Source: Verrucomicrobiales bacterium (GTDB taxonomy: Bacteria; Verrucomicrobiota; Verrucomicrobiia; Verrucomicrobiales; DEV007). Taken from it: a stretch of 44,830 nt of DNA. Of the stretch, positions 43,553-44,830 are shown one piece after another (position 1 is the first letter of the stretch; each line of letters opens with the position of its first letter). The DNA is taken from assembly GCA_018058245.1 (NCBI GenBank), contig JAGPCC010000007.1:1-44830 (forward strand), read 5' to 3'. The position numbers and the translations under genes are program-made. Under the pieces are notes generated by a model, which was not told the origin of the DNA, searched no databases, and saw only the letters and a program-made list of their open reading frames with translations.

Positions 43553-44116
43553 ATGATCTCCCTACCGCACGCCCTGCCCTTCATTCGTATCGGATCCTCC
43601 AGCCTCGCGCTCTGCGAATCCGATTGGCTCACTGCGACCCTGACAAAGGCGGCGCGAGACACCGACGTGCCCGCATGGATGGCCCAAGACATTTCCCGAG
43701 GGGTGGAGAGTTATCTGATCAAGCATTTCAAAGGCACCGTGATCGATTCCGAAGATCTCTTTGCTCGGATTGAAAAGACTCTCACCTCGCTCGGACTCGA
43801 CCACGTCGCCGAGCGGATTGACAAAACCCCTCCCCCGGTGCGCATCTCCCTGAGCGAACTCGCCCGTCGCGCCGGGACGGGATACGAACTGGCATTTTTC
43901 CACCTTCTCGAAGAGCAGCTGAAATCCGCTGCAATGGGCGGAGCCAAAGTGGTCGAATGCCACGGACTTCGCAACGGAGTGCGCCGCCTTGTCTCGACCA
44001 AAAAATGGACCGGCCGCTGTGATGTTCTCATGACCGAGATCACCGACTTCGTCGAGCGCGTGCGCGAGCACGTAGCAGCAGTCCGACCCGACCTAACCCT
44101 CATCGTCGCTTCCTGA
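43553..44116 (+). CDS. Unknown protein resembling a diverged ATP-cone, next to nrdR
   Basis: The 187-residue protein starts most likely at ATG 43553; the frame extends upstream but that part is Ser/Pro-rich. Residues about 9-88 follow the spacing of an ATP-cone: FIRIGSSSLALCESDWLTAT, then WMAQDISRGVESYL and SEDLFARIEKTLTSLGLDHVAERI, the equivalents of VKRDG...REKL...IKA, the V..I...L helix and the final helix with LG..A. The nucleotide-binding KRDG is replaced by RIGSSS. The C-terminal half (ISLSELARRAGTGYELAFFHLL) has no known match. No signal or membrane segment is present. The ATP-cone reading is inference from pattern and neighbourhood. Confidence 0.75.
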   Translation: MISLPHALPFIRIGSSSLALCESDWLTATLTKAARDTDVPAWMAQDISRGVESYLIKHFKGTVIDSEDLFARIEKTLTSLGLDHVAERIDKTPPPVRISLSELARRAGTGYELAFFHLLEEQLKSAAMGGAKVVECHGLRNGVRRLVSTKKWTGRCDVLMTEITDFVERVREHVAAVRPDLTLIVAS

Positions 44117-44150
44117 CGGGAGCGTGACTAAACCCTCTTTCGTCAGTGAC

Positions 44151-44495
44151 ATGACCCTGTTTGAAAAAATTATCGCCCGCGAGATCCCTGCGGAGTTTGT
44201 CTACGAAGATGATCTTGCGGTCGCGTTCCATGACATTTCGCCCCAGGCTCCGGTGCATCTCCTCATCATTCCCCGCAAGCCAATCCCCCGTGTGGGTGAG
44301 GCGCACGAGGAGGATGCGGCTTTGCTCGGTCATCTCCTGATCGTCGCCGGGAGAATCGCAACCGATCTCGGGATCAACCAGGTGGACGAAGGCTTTCGTC
44401 TCATTATCAACCATGGTCGCCTCGGCGGAGAAGCAGTTCCCCATCTCCACGTGCATCTGCTCTCGGGTCGTCCTCTCACGTGGCCTCCGGGCTAG
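44151..44495 (+). CDS. HIT family (histidine triad) nucleotide-binding protein
   Basis: The 114-residue protein starts at ATG 44151 (LFEKIIAREIPAEFVYED), the normal HIT/HINT beginning; a GTG 27 nt upstream is less likely. It contains VAFHDISPQAPVHLLIIPRKPI and the triad VPHLHVHLLSGR (H-x-H-x-H). HINT-type enzymes hydrolyse purine nucleoside phosphoramidates and related adenylated substrates in the cytoplasm. The length is typical. It lies 34 nt after the ATP-cone-like gene on the same strand, so nrdR, that gene and hit may be one transcription unit. Confidence 0.93.
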   Translation: MTLFEKIIAREIPAEFVYEDDLAVAFHDISPQAPVHLLIIPRKPIPRVGEAHEEDAALLGHLLIVAGRIATDLGINQVDEGFRLIINHGRLGGEAVPHLHVHLLSGRPLTWPPG

Positions 44496-44741
44496 ACCGA
44501 ATTCCAGTTCCCGCCAATTTCGGGGAAATTCGGAGATGGCTTTATACGCATTTCCCGGGTCGAAGAGGTAGAGCGAACCGTCCCGGTGAGCCGATTGCAC
44601 GAACGGACCACACTCACCGATCGCGGCTCGGCAGGGACGCCTCGCCCTACCCTGAAGAATTGCCTGAGAATCAGATTCGCATGAACAGAGGCAAGAATAT
44701 GCCGGGGACTGCGAGGCGGAACTTTGTCGAAATTACGGAAC
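44496..44741. other. Intergenic region with GC-rich candidate dispersed repeat
   Basis: Between the HIT gene and the partial gene at the right edge no supported gene is seen; frames on both strands overlap and are not protein-like. The GC-rich block at about 44621-44652 (CGGCTCGGCAGGGACGCC, then TCGCCCTACC) looks like a recurrent intergenic element seen in some verrucomicrobial genomes, from memory only. Confidence 0.25.
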
Positions 44742-44830
44742 TCACCCGTCTTTGACAATATTCAGAAGACGTTCCCCGACTCCTCGGACGTTTTCTCTCG
44801 CGTAGTTATAGTTTTCATTTCCAGCAGATT
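44742..44830 (-). CDS. C-terminal end of a gene entering from the right edge
   Basis: On the minus strand an open frame comes in from the right edge and ends with TGA at 44742-44744. Its last residues read AGNENYNYARENVRGVGERL then LNIVKDG, which is protein-like. The family cannot be named from 28 residues. Confidence 0.4.
   Translation of the reverse strand, partial: SAGNENYNYARENVRGVGERLLNIVKDG

Overview
The window looks like chromosomal DNA of a heterotrophic Verrucomicrobiota-type bacterium (PVC superphylum). The signs are a cytochrome-anchored DUF1549/DUF1553 gene next to a DUF1501 gene, three tandem formylglycine sulfatases, several Gfo/Idh/MocA oxidoreductases with or without Tat signals, a PEP-CTERM autotransporter-repeat protein, a eukaryote-type UDPGP family pyrophosphorylase and weak Shine-Dalgarno sequences. 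No rRNA, tRNA, CRISPR array, prophage or complete insertion sequence was seen. The assignment rests on gene content only.

Layout: (1) 1-1708, minus strand: the N-terminal part of a filamentous-haemagglutinin-type exoprotein that runs off the left edge. (2) 1954-4483, minus: ilvB-ilvN (acetolactate synthase) with a terminator after ilvN. (3) 4795-7729: an orphan secreted protein, an exported MsrB and a three-LysM protein with a strong terminator. (4) 8052-11373, plus: a beta-CASP metallo-beta-lactamase nuclease and an ABC-F ATPase. (5) 11485-16062, minus: the DUF1549/DUF1553 plus DUF1501 pair, with a four-helix-bundle gene remnant and a perfect 23-bp inverted repeat lodged between the two genes. 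(6) 16746-23126, plus: a giant autotransporter-repeat protein with a PEP-CTERM sorting tail, followed by a frameshifted gene remnant. (7) 23528-28307, minus: three sulfatases; divergent from them are a Tat-exported Gfo/Idh/MocA protein and a Tat-exported COG3618-type amidohydrolase/lactonase. This looks like a locus for processing sulfated, uronate- or fucose-containing glycans. (8) 30912-35938: a lone dehydrogenase E1-alpha, proC, a UDP-sugar pyrophosphorylase, RidA and a D-threonine aldolase/D-serine dehydratase-like enzyme, closed by a bidirectional terminator. (9) 36038-41460: a second Gfo/Idh/MocA, an OmpH/Skp-like protein, a PQQ-type beta-propeller overlapping an exported methyltransferase, and a third Gfo/Idh/MocA protein with an acidic N-terminal extension and an altered EKP motif. 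(10) 41527-44495, plus: an MFS transporter, nrdR with a dyad-rich promoter, a protein resembling a diverged ATP-cone, and a HIT protein. The C-terminus of a further minus-strand gene enters from the right edge.

Nothing in the window is clearly a new defence or mobile system. The observations most worth following are the four-helix-bundle remnant inside the DUF1501 operon, the ATP-cone-like partner of NrdR with its palindromic leader, the 18-bp palindrome plus 12-bp hairpin before the lactonase, the exported methyltransferase, and the ERP-variant oxidoreductase.
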